DNA from: Candidatus Zipacnadia bacterium
GTDB taxonomy: Bacteria > Armatimonadota > Zipacnadia > Zipacnadales > Zipacnadaceae
Assembly: GCA_029821415.1 (NCBI GenBank)
Contig: JALGTJ010000143.1
Span: 1 to 5,935 of the forward strand
Length of the DNA stretch: 5,935 bases
Direction: 5' to 3'
Shown in pieces: positions 1 to 5,625 of the stretch. Every line of letters starts with the position of its first letter. The first letter of the stretch is position 1. The position numbers were made by a program, and so were the translations under genes. The notes under the pieces are model-generated. The model saw only the letters and a list, made by a program, of their open reading frames with translations. It searched no databases and was not told where the DNA came from.

Positions 1-1
1 C

Positions 2-325
2 TTAGCCCTATCACTGGGTACTGCTGCCGGTGGTTGGCGCATCATAAAGACCCTGGGGCGCAATCTCGTCACTCTCAAGCCCATCCACGGCTTTGCCGCC
101 GAGACGTCCGGAGCGCTGGTGATCCAGGCCTGCACCCACATTGGCGCTCCTATCAGTACCACGCACGTCATTTCCACTGCGATAATGGGGGTAGGGATCT
201 CGCGGCGGCTCTCGGGGGTCCGCTGGAAGGTAGCTGGCCAGATCATCATGGCCTGGGTACTGACCCTACCTATTACTGCGCTGCTCGCCGCCTTTTCCTA
301 TTGGCTGCTGGGCTTCTTCTTCTGA
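2..325 (+). CDS. PiT-family inorganic phosphate transporter, C-terminal part (5' end outside window)
   Basis: This is the last 107 codons of a PiT-type phosphate permease, an inner-membrane carrier that takes up inorganic phosphate by coupling to a cation. The reading frame is open from base 2 and ends at TGA 323-325. Visible family signatures are GTAAGGWRIIKTLG at the start, a GFAAET segment, and the PISTTH motif followed by a glycine-rich helix (IMGVGISRR). This is the second of the two repeated signature regions of PiT proteins. The final stretch (WVLTLPITALLAAFSYWLLGFFF region) is a hydrophobic membrane helix that runs to the C-terminus. The N-terminal half, promoter and any upstream partner lie outside the window. 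It converges on kdsC with 9 bases between stop codons. Family assignment is firm; the coupling ion is inferred from the family only. Confidence 0.9.
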   Translation, partial: LALSLGTAAGGWRIIKTLGRNLVTLKPIHGFAAETSGALVIQACTHIGAPISTTHVISTAIMGVGISRRLSGVRWKVAGQIIMAWVLTLPITALLAAFSYWLLGFFF

Positions 326-336
326 AGCCAGCAGCT
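303..336. terminator. Stem-loop spanning the convergent PiT and kdsC stop codons
   Basis: The left arm at 303-316 (GGCTGCTGGGCTTC) pairs with the right arm at 324-336 (GAAGCCAGCAGCT). This gives about 12 pairs with one bulged G and a 7-base loop (TTCTTCT). The structure covers the PiT stop codon (323-325) and touches the kdsC stop codon (337-335). Its position between convergent genes fits a bidirectional terminator. There is no clean T-run on either side, only a mildly T-rich stretch on the + side, so intrinsic termination is an inference. Confidence 0.5.
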
Positions 337-832
337 ATTGCTTCTCAGTGCGGTTCATTATCAGATCGCAGACCTCCCGCACTGCCCCGTGCCCGCCGTC
401 CCTAGCAGTCACATAATCCGCCGCCTCGCAGACCGCCTCCACAGCGTTGGCCGGCGCCGCACTGTGACCCACCTCGGCCATCGCCACCAGGTCAGTGATA
501 TCATCACCCATATAGAGGGCTTGGGAGGGATCAAGCTCGCGTTCTTCCAGGAGCATGCGAACGGCTTTGCCCTTATCCTGGCAGCCGTCTATCACCGCAC
601 GAATGCCCAGCTTCTGGGCGCGCATACGGATAATCGGTGACCGGTCAGCGCTGATGATAACAACTTCAACCCCTGCCTGCTGGAGCCGGATAAGCCCCAG
701 GCCATCATGAACATCAAACCGTTTCATCGTCTGGCCTTCGGCGGTGAAATAAAGCCCACCGTCAGTGAGCGTCCCGTCCACATCCAGCAGTAGCAACTTG
801 ATTTCGTTGGGGGGCCATTGCCCTTCGTTCAT
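335..832 (-). CDS. kdsC: 3-deoxy-D-manno-octulosonate 8-phosphate phosphatase (KdsC-type HAD phosphatase)
   Basis: This HAD-superfamily hydrolase of 165 residues most likely removes phosphate from Kdo-8-phosphate in the cytoplasm to give Kdo for lipopolysaccharide. Motif I is DVDGTLTDG with nucleophile D17 and acid/base D19. Motif II is at S61 (IISADRS, where many relatives have ITGRxS). Motif III is K87 and motif IV is GDDITDL with D110, D111 and D114. The C-terminal GGHGAVRE stretch is typical of KdsC, which is capless and tetrameric. Length is close to the family norm of about 170-185. The ATG (832-830) overlaps the upstream stop codon as TGATG, and a full AGGAGG lies at 845-840, 7 bases before it, so the start is well supported and translation is probably coupled. 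Related enzymes act on other sugar acids (for example sialic acid phosphatases), so the exact substrate is inferred. No other Kdo gene is visible. Confidence 0.88.
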   Translation of the reverse strand: MNEGQWPPNEIKLLLLDVDGTLTDGGLYFTAEGQTMKRFDVHDGLGLIRLQQAGVEVVIISADRSPIIRMRAQKLGIRAVIDGCQDKGKAVRMLLEERELDPSQALYMGDDITDLVAMAEVGHSAAPANAVEAVCEAADYVTARDGGHGAVREVCDLIMNRTEKQ

Positions 833-2250
833 CAGTCTTCCTCCTGATCATCAAATGAGGGCAGCACCGGCTCGGCATAGCCAGGCCGGCTTAGAATCCG
901 CTCTTCGTCCAATTGCAATATCATCACTGGCATACTAATGCCGGTGGTGAATACGCGAAAGATGTCTTCCCCCGCCAGGGGCAGGTCACCGACCAGGCAC
1001 ACCCTGGTGCCCGAGGGATCCAGCTCTGCTCCCCAGCCCAGATCCAAACTTGCCGGGTCGGTCACCGGGTAGAACTTGCCATCGGCCAGGCGGTAGGCCC
1101 AGAGCGCCTTGCGCGTCCTAACTAACACGTACCGACCGCCCAGGCACACCCCACACGACCGGAAGTATGTACCAAGAGGCGGGGTCAGATAATAGTAATA
1201 GCCCTGGGCGAAGTTCCTGACGCGCAGGCGATAGGTTCGTTCTTCTTTGTCCGGAGCACTGCCACCATAGCAAGGCACCGATAGCTCCTGCGCAGAGGTC
1301 AGCCGCGTCGGACGGCTCACCTGCACTTCTTTCATCCGCATTGCGGTCACTTTCCCGGCGGGCAGTTCAAGTTTGCGCCACCCGCTAGCATCTGAGTCCT
1401 TCTCATAAATGCAGAAATAGAGAACGTCTCCTCCGGCATCCCAGACCGGGTGCCCTGAGTCCTTCGGGCACACCCACACCTGGGAGCCGTCTTCCGCATC
1501 CAGCACCGTCACCACACTCTCATACTCCTTACCAGTGGGCTGCTGGCAGGCAATCCAGCGGCTATTCGGCGAGACCTGGGGCATTTGCACTTTGTCCGCC
1601 AGCTTGCAGGGCTCGTTCTTTTCGATGTCCACAACCCACAGCTCCGGGGGCATCTCCTGTTGCTCTTCGTTCATCGGTATGTGCTCCACGACCACTGCCA
1701 CTCGCCGGCCATCCGGGAACCAGGCCACCTCCGCCGGCCACTGCATACGCTCAGCGCTGGCTTGATATGCTATCCGCTCGCCGCCATCAACCAAATCGAA
1801 TATCACTACTCGTGGCGACATCGCCTCCGTTAACCACCGGGCGCTCGCCTCCTGCTGGTGACGGGGGTCAATGACCATCGGCGGAGGCCGGCGCATAAAA
1901 CTAAAGACGCTTATCTTAGGAGTGGCACTAACTGCTATCCGTCCGCCATCTGGACTCCACACCGGTGCCGGCATCGGCATCCATTCGTCTGAGACCGTCC
2001 GCACTGGTCCGCCGGGTTGGAGCAGTATCTGGGGAGTCGGCTGCCCACCGTAGAGCTTGCTGAGAGTTTCGGGATTATCTGCCAGCCAACGCGCCAGTAG
2101 CAGCCCACTGACAACAATGGCAGCCGCCAGCAGGAAGGCACAGCCGCCACAGGCCCACAGACCGCACTTTCCACCAGTGCTCAAGCCGGCTTGCCGGTCT
2201 GACTCGTTTGTCGAGTCATCCCGCGAATTCATCTCAGACTTCAAGTTCAC
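832..2250 (-). CDS. Membrane-anchored beta-propeller (TolB/WD40-like) protein of unknown function
   Basis: I do not recognise a named family for this 472-residue protein. A hydrophilic N-terminus of about 28 residues is followed by a single hydrophobic helix at roughly 30-53, preceded by a cysteine cluster (C29, C34, C37). It looks like a signal anchor with most of the protein outside the cytoplasm. The rest contains spaced repeats of the TolB/WD40-like type: WSPDGGRIAVSA (98-109), WFPDGRRVAVVV (177-188), VSPNSRWIACQ (226-236), WDAGGDVLYFC (270-280), LGGRYVLVRT (370-379) and LDPSGTRVCLVG (410-421). Each fits the end of one propeller blade and the start of the next, so five or six blades are likely. 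No catalytic motif is evident. The start is uncertain: GTG 2250 has AAGGAT 14 bases upstream, while an in-frame ATG at 2232 has only a weak GAAG. It overlaps kdsC by one base, so the two are probably co-transcribed, but a role in envelope biogenesis is a guess. Confidence 0.75.
   Translation of the reverse strand: MNLKSEMNSRDDSTNESDRQAGLSTGGKCGLWACGGCAFLLAAAIVVSGLLLARWLADNPETLSKLYGGQPTPQILLQPGGPVRTVSDEWMPMPAPVWSPDGGRIAVSATPKISVFSFMRRPPPMVIDPRHQQEASARWLTEAMSPRVVIFDLVDGGERIAYQASAERMQWPAEVAWFPDGRRVAVVVEHIPMNEEQQEMPPELWVVDIEKNEPCKLADKVQMPQVSPNSRWIACQQPTGKEYESVVTVLDAEDGSQVWVCPKDSGHPVWDAGGDVLYFCIYEKDSDASGWRKLELPAGKVTAMRMKEVQVSRPTRLTSAQELSVPCYGGSAPDKEERTYRLRVRNFAQGYYYYLTPPLGTYFRSCGVCLGGRYVLVRTRKALWAYRLADGKFYPVTDPASLDLGWGAELDPSGTRVCLVGDLPLAGEDIFRVFTTGISMPVMILQLDEERILSRPGYAEPVLPSFDDQEED
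840..845 (-). promoter_or_regulatory. Strong ribosome binding site of kdsC inside the upstream gene
   Basis: AGGAGG reads on the minus strand at 845-840, 7 bases before the kdsC ATG (832-830). It lies within the last codons (Gln-Glu-Glu-Asp) of the upstream propeller gene. It is the only perfect, well-spaced Shine-Dalgarno site at a start in this window. It fixes the kdsC start and suggests reinitiation or coupling at the TGATG overlap. Confidence 0.85.
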
Positions 2251-2366
2251 GGTTGGCCGTAATTATCCTTCCACACACAAATCGGGGCACCTTGACAAAT
2301 CAAGCACCGGCTGATATGCTGACAGTCACAGTTTTCTACCAGATACTTCACACTTAAGCCATATTC
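2251..2366. promoter_or_regulatory. Divergent intergenic region between the propeller gene and dxr
   Basis: These 116 bases separate two genes that point away from each other, so they should hold promoters for both. The dxr-facing promoter is clear and listed separately. On the minus strand, GATAAT at 2267-2262 resembles a -10 box, but no acceptable -35 lies 16-18 bases before it. If it is used, RNA would begin only a few bases before GTG 2250, which would favour the ATG at 2232 as the start. That is weak evidence. Confidence 0.45.
2292..2320 (+). promoter_or_regulatory. Sigma-70 type promoter for dxr (extended -10)
   Basis: The -35 box TTGACA (2292-2297) is a perfect consensus. A 17-base spacer separates it from TATGCT (2315-2320), which matches TATAAT at four of six positions. 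A TG lies one base upstream of the -10 (2312-2313), making it an extended -10. Transcription would start near 2327, giving a leader of about 40 bases before the dxr ATG. The -35 lies inside a small inverted repeat, CTTGA-CAAA-TCAAG (2291-2304), which might be a regulator site or chance. Confidence 0.8.
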
Positions 2367-3524
2367 ATGGAACGCAAGCGCATACTGATTCTGGGTGCGA
2401 CCGGCTCGATTGGCCAGCAGACTCTTGATGTCATCGGAAATTACCCCAACCAGTTGCAGGTGGCCGGGCTGGCTGCTAATAGCAACTGGGAACTGCTGGC
2501 ACGCCAGGCTGAGCAGTTTCAGGTTGAGGCAGCCGCGCTGGTCAATGAAGAGGCGGCACGCCAGCTTAGGGATGCAGCGCCTAGGCTGAAGATCTACTCC
2601 GGTGCCGAGGGCCTGCAGGAGATTGTGAGAGAGCTTAACCCCGATCTGGTAGTGGCGGCTATTTCAGGACTGGCTGGCCTGCCGCCGATAATGGCAGCAT
2701 TGGAGCTGCGCTGCGACGTTGCCCTGGCTAACAAGGAGCCTTTGGTGGCCGCTGGTCAGTTAGTGACGACAGCAGCCAATCGCGCCGGTGTCCGACTGCT
2801 GCCAATTGATAGTGAGATATCCGCAGTTTTTCAGTGCCTGCAGGGCGAGAAAATAGAGGACGTAGAGAAAGTCCTGCTGACTGCCTCGGGGGGACCGTTC
2901 GCCAACTATACGAAGGCACAGCTATCCGAGGTGACGGCCGAGCAAGCTCTGCACCATCCGACCTGGCAAATGGGTCCGAAGGTGACCATTGACTCGGCCA
3001 CGTTAATGAATAAGGGCTTTGAAATCTTTGAGATAAAATGGATGTTTGGCCTGGAGTTTGAGCAGATTGAAGTGGTGGTTCATCACCAGAGTATTGTCCA
3101 CTCGTTGGTACAACTGCGCGACGGCAGCGTGCTGGCGCAATTAGGGCGACCCGATATGCGTCTGCCGATTCAGTATGCGCTTTTCTATCCTGAGCGGATG
3201 GCCAATCAGTTGGGCCGCCTGGACCTGGCCGAGGTAGGCTCACTGACCTTCGCTGCACCCGATCCTGAAAGATTCCCCTGTCTGCGGCTGGCGCAGGAGG
3301 CTGGGCGCAGCGGACAGAGCTACCCGACAGTGCTCAATGCTGCCGACGAAGTAGCGGTGGCATGGTTTCTGCTGGGGAAAATTGGCTTTATGGACATACC
3401 ACGGCTGATCGAACAAACCTTGGAGGAACACGAACCCTTTTCCGTGAATAACTTATCTGACGCAACAGCAGCCGACCAATGGACGAGAGATTTCCTCGGA
3501 CAAACGGCCGCCGACAGGAGGTAA
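2367..3524 (+). CDS. dxr: 1-deoxy-D-xylulose 5-phosphate reductoisomerase (Dxr/IspC)
   Basis: This cytoplasmic enzyme converts 1-deoxy-D-xylulose 5-phosphate to 2-C-methyl-D-erythritol 4-phosphate with NADPH and a divalent metal. It is the second step of the MEP isoprenoid pathway. At 385 residues it is full length (E. coli 398). The N-terminal NADPH fold carries GATGSIG (10-16) and the ANKE motif (121-124). The metal ligands are D148 and E150 of the DSE motif and E219 of MNKGFE. H197 (HHPTW) and H245 (IVHS) match E. coli H209 and H257, and N215-K216 match N227-K228. The C-terminal helical domain has YPTVLNAADEVAV. Odd points are I151 where E. coli has H153, H240 where HPQS is usual, and P125 in place of the common S of NKES. 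The ATG at 2367 fits the family N-terminus but has no good Shine-Dalgarno site. It is first in the dxr-rseP-ispG cluster. Confidence 0.96.
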   Translation: MERKRILILGATGSIGQQTLDVIGNYPNQLQVAGLAANSNWELLARQAEQFQVEAAALVNEEAARQLRDAAPRLKIYSGAEGLQEIVRELNPDLVVAAISGLAGLPPIMAALELRCDVALANKEPLVAAGQLVTTAANRAGVRLLPIDSEISAVFQCLQGEKIEDVEKVLLTASGGPFANYTKAQLSEVTAEQALHHPTWQMGPKVTIDSATLMNKGFEIFEIKWMFGLEFEQIEVVVHHQSIVHSLVQLRDGSVLAQLGRPDMRLPIQYALFYPERMANQLGRLDLAEVGSLTFAAPDPERFPCLRLAQEAGRSGQSYPTVLNAADEVAVAWFLLGKIGFMDIPRLIEQTLEEHEPFSVNNLSDATAADQWTRDFLGQTAADRR

Positions 3525-3555
3525 CTCGGTAGCAGGCAGCAGCCGAACTTGAATA

Positions 3556-3939
3556 ATGATTGAGCAGATGGGCAATTGGGCTAACCAGATATTCTGGGTT
3601 ATATTCATTCTGGGCCTGTGCATATTCAGTCACGAATTAGGCCACTTCATCGCGGCCAAGCTCTCCCAGATGCAGGTGAACGAATTTGCCTTCGGCTTTG
3701 GGCCACTTATCAAGGGCTTCCGGTGGGGCGAGACGACTTATGCGATCCGCGCTGTTCCCTTCGGAGGCCAGGTAAACATTGCGGGTATGGAACCCGGGGA
3801 GGAGGATACTCCCCGAGGCTTTCATACCCGCCCTCGCTGGCAGCGCTTTGTGACGATCTTTGCTGGCGTCTTCATGAATGTAGTCTTGGCCATGGTGCTC
3901 TTCTGGATCATCAACGTCGCGCACGGAGTTCCCGTCTGA
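3556..3939 (+). CDS. rseP: RseP-type site-2 zinc metalloprotease, N-terminal part (frame broken)
   Basis: This is the first 127 residues of an M50/site-2 intramembrane protease (RIP metalloprotease RseP), which cuts membrane-spanning substrates such as anti-sigma factors within the inner membrane. The first membrane helix (about 11-34) carries HELGH with zinc ligands H26 and H30 and catalytic E27. The FGFGP segment (46-50) and PFGG (68-71) are conserved. A second helix (about 98-121, GVFMNVVLAMVLFWI) is the usual TM2. The frame then reaches TGA at 3937-3939, just where the first PDZ domain should begin; the family is normally about 340-450 residues. The rest of the protein continues in the next frame from 3938. 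An in-frame TGA at 3550-3552 rules out a longer N-terminus. There is no good ribosome site next to this ATG; AGGAGGT at 3516-3522 lies 33 bases upstream. It lies 31 bases after dxr and is probably co-transcribed. Confidence 0.88.
   Translation: MIEQMGNWANQIFWVIFILGLCIFSHELGHFIAAKLSQMQVNEFAFGFGPLIKGFRWGETTYAIRAVPFGGQVNIAGMEPGEEDTPRGFHTRPRWQRFVTIFAGVFMNVVLAMVLFWIINVAHGVPV
3934..3939 (+). other. Frameshift site in rseP
   Basis: Frame 1 runs GTC TGA (V, stop) at 3934-3939. Skipping T3937 puts translation into frame 2, which reads DTPAEAAGLQTGDEIVAIDG, a clear PDZ domain core. Family members normally have about 8-11 further residues (the PDZ strand ending in a VGxV-like stretch) between GVPV and the SPA/TPA motif. 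None are present, so a lost segment whose length leaves remainder 2 on division by 3 explains the data better than a single-base error. That reconstruction is inference from family memory. Confidence 0.75.
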
Positions 3940-4924
3940 TACACCAGCAGAAGCCGCCGGCCTGCAGACAGGCGATGAGATTGTAGCCATTGACGGCAAC
4001 CGATATGGTTTGCAAGTAGCCAGTGTGGCGCCGGGCTCGCCCGCGGCTGAGGCCGGCATCACCCCCGGTTACCTAATACTCACTGCCGATAGCAAAGATG
4101 TCGCCGTCCCTACAGGGCTTATTGAAGCCCTGCGACAAGCTGAGACCGACAGCGTCCAGATAGGCGCAATGGACCCGGGGGCAGACAGCCTGCCTGCTGC
4201 GATAGTGACTACTCGGTTGCCGCGAATACCTGGAGGCGGTGAGATCAACCCGCAACAAGCCACCACGCTGGCCCGCAAGCACTTGGGCATTACCTTCGAG
4301 CCACTTGACCAGACCGCCCTGGTCCGCTACCTATCACTGCGGCCGGGGGCACACGTGAACATAACGGTCGTTCGCGATAGCAGCAGAGTCAACCTCACGG
4401 TCACTACCCAAACGATTTGGGGAAGACTGGAAACGATAACACCAGCAGGTCAGTTAAACGCGCCACACCGCGAGATTGGTCGAATCGGGGTCTTGCTTAC
4501 CTCCCCCACTCAACGTGTCGGTGTTTTCAAGGGCCTGCTGCTGGGCGCCGGGCAGTCTTACGCCGCAGTAGTGATGGTTATTGAGTCGGTACAGGGGATG
4601 ATAGCCCGCAAGATTACTGCTGAGCCGACCGGCCCCATCGGCATCATGGCAATGACCGCCGAGCAGGCCCAGGCCGGCTGGGCAGCGGTACTATCACTGG
4701 GGGGTATCATCAGCGCTAACCTGGCAGTCATTAACCTCATTCCGATACCACCCTTTGACGGCTTTCATATCATCCTAATCGGCTACGAAGGCATCATTCG
4801 GCGACGCATCGGCGCCAAGTTAGAGACGGTCATTCGCCTGGCTGGAATATTCCTGGTACTCCTGCTGTTCGCTTGGCTAATGGCCAAAGATGTGATCAAT
4901 CTGTGGCTATATGGCACTCCTTAA
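3938..4924 (+). CDS. rseP: RseP-type site-2 zinc metalloprotease, PDZ and C-terminal part (frame broken)
   Basis: This is the downstream piece of the protease, in the frame +1 relative to 3556-3939. Homology starts at about 3938. The first usable start in this frame is TTG 4010, which cuts into the PDZ region and is unlikely to be real. A first PDZ core (PAEAAGLQTGDEIVAIDG, 3947-4000) is followed almost at once by a second (GSPAAEAGITPGYLILTAD, 4034-4090), where the usual GD is GY. A further PDZ-like half follows at about 4316-4400 (LRPGAHVNITVVRD). Helices lie near 4520-4600, 4680-4783 and 4829-4906. The second catalytic motif NLIPIPPFDG (4733-4762, zinc ligand Asp at 4757-4759) is intact. 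Neither piece alone would be an active protease because the zinc ligands are split between them. Confidence 0.85.
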   Translation, partial: DTPAEAAGLQTGDEIVAIDGNRYGLQVASVAPGSPAAEAGITPGYLILTADSKDVAVPTGLIEALRQAETDSVQIGAMDPGADSLPAAIVTTRLPRIPGGGEINPQQATTLARKHLGITFEPLDQTALVRYLSLRPGAHVNITVVRDSSRVNLTVTTQTIWGRLETITPAGQLNAPHREIGRIGVLLTSPTQRVGVFKGLLLGAGQSYAAVVMVIESVQGMIARKITAEPTGPIGIMAMTAEQAQAGWAAVLSLGGIISANLAVINLIPIPPFDGFHIILIGYEGIIRRRIGAKLETVIRLAGIFLVLLLFAWLMAKDVINLWLYGTP

Positions 4925-4940
4925 GACCTACAAGACCTAC
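4923..4940 (+). repeat. Perfect 9-base tandem repeat after rseP
   Basis: AAGACCTAC occurs twice in a row at 4923-4931 and 4932-4940. The first copy begins within the rseP stop codon (TAA 4922-4924). It is probably a local slippage duplication; no function is evident. Confidence 0.8.
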
Positions 4941-4944
4941 CACC

Positions 4945-4976
4945 AGCATCGGCTAACAGCTCCCACAGCCGATGCT
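4945..4976 (+). terminator. Stem-loop between rseP and ispG
   Basis: AGCATCGGCT (4945-4954) and AGCCGATGCT (4967-4976) form a perfect 10-base-pair stem with a 12-base loop. It lies 20 bases after the rseP stop and 25 bases before the ispG ATG. No T-run follows, so it is not a textbook intrinsic terminator. It could instead protect the mRNA end, partly attenuate ispG, or affect ispG translation. The structure is certain in sequence; the role is inferred. Confidence 0.55.
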
Positions 4977-5001
4977 CACTTAATGATGCGGTGCCCTGTC
5001 T

Positions 5002-5625
5002 ATGGATAATGCCTCCCAAGCAACCGGTTTCCCGCCGCAGCGCCGCGCAACGCAGGCAGTCCACGTCGGCGAGGTAACCATCGGGGGAGGAGCACCAGTC
5101 TCGGTCCAGACGATGACCAAGACCGATACTGCCGACGCCGAGGCAACGCTACGCCAGACTCGGGCCGCGGCGGCTGCGGGTGCCCAGGTTGTGCGCGTAG
5201 CCATTCCCTCCCACCAAGCGCTGGACGGCTTCGCTCAGATAGTGGCAGGCAGTCCGGTGCCGATCGTCGCCGATATCCATTTTGACTATCGCCTGGCCTT
5301 GGCTGCCATTGAGCGCGGCGCCGCCAAAATTCGCATTAACCCGGGTAATATCGGCGACGACAGCCGCCTGGGGGCAGTCCTGGATGCCGCCGGCGAAGCG
5401 GGTATTCCCGTCCGTCTGGGCATCAACGCCGGCTCGCTGGAGCAGGACCTGCTAGACAAGTACGGTCATCCTACTGCCGAGGCCCTCTGCGAGAGCGCAT
5501 TTCGCAGCATCCAGCGGGCTGAAAAGCTGTTGTCGTCTCCATCAAAGCATCCGATGTGCCCACCACAGTTACCGCCAACCGCTTATTTGCGCGCGAAAGC
5601 AACGTGCCGTTGCACCTGGGCATAA
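5002..5625 (+). CDS. ispG: 4-hydroxy-3-methylbut-2-enyl diphosphate synthase (IspG/GcpE), N-terminal part (frame broken)
   Basis: IspG is the iron-sulfur enzyme that turns methylerythritol cyclodiphosphate into HMBPP, the sixth MEP pathway step, in the cytoplasm. This piece is its TIM-barrel domain: the HVGEVTIGGGAPVSVQTM start, ADIHFDYRLA (90-99), KIRINPGN (109-116) and INAGSLEQDLLDKYG (141-155). Real homology ends near residue 176 (RAEKL, about 5529). The remaining residues to TAA/TGA at 5623-5625 are out of frame and rich in Pro and Cys, unlike any IspG. The correct protein resumes in another frame at about 5526. An in-frame TGA at 4984-4986 supports ATG 5002, but no Shine-Dalgarno site precedes it. 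It lies 77 bases after rseP with a stem-loop between. The family identity is firm; whether the break is real is not. Confidence 0.9.
   Translation: MDNASQATGFPPQRRATQAVHVGEVTIGGGAPVSVQTMTKTDTADAEATLRQTRAAAAAGAQVVRVAIPSHQALDGFAQIVAGSPVPIVADIHFDYRLALAAIERGAAKIRINPGNIGDDSRLGAVLDAAGEAGIPVRLGINAGSLEQDLLDKYGHPTAEALCESAFRSIQRAEKLLSSPSKHPMCPPQLPPTAYLRAKATCRCTWA

Noticed and set aside
34..405. Plus-strand open frame overlapping the phosphate transporter end
   Set aside because: The neighbouring frame 2-325 has clear PiT motifs; this frame gives an Arg/His/Pro-rich translation typical of a wrong frame.
338..640. Plus-strand open frame (100 codons) opposite kdsC
   Set aside because: It is the antisense shadow of a motif-complete HAD phosphatase, with no family resemblance of its own.
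2728..3258. Long minus-strand open frame (176 codons) opposite dxr
   Set aside because: It lies wholly antisense to a full-length, motif-complete dxr and its translation is low complexity, with no recognisable domain.
4010..4012. TTG as a true start of a separate C-terminal protease gene
   Set aside because: Protease homology begins about 70 bases upstream in the same frame, and starting here would cut the first PDZ domain and leave out HELGH.
5533..5625. Pro/Cys-rich tail of the N-terminal ispG frame as a novel domain
   Set aside because: It is the out-of-frame reading of conserved IspG sequence that lies in the other frame.
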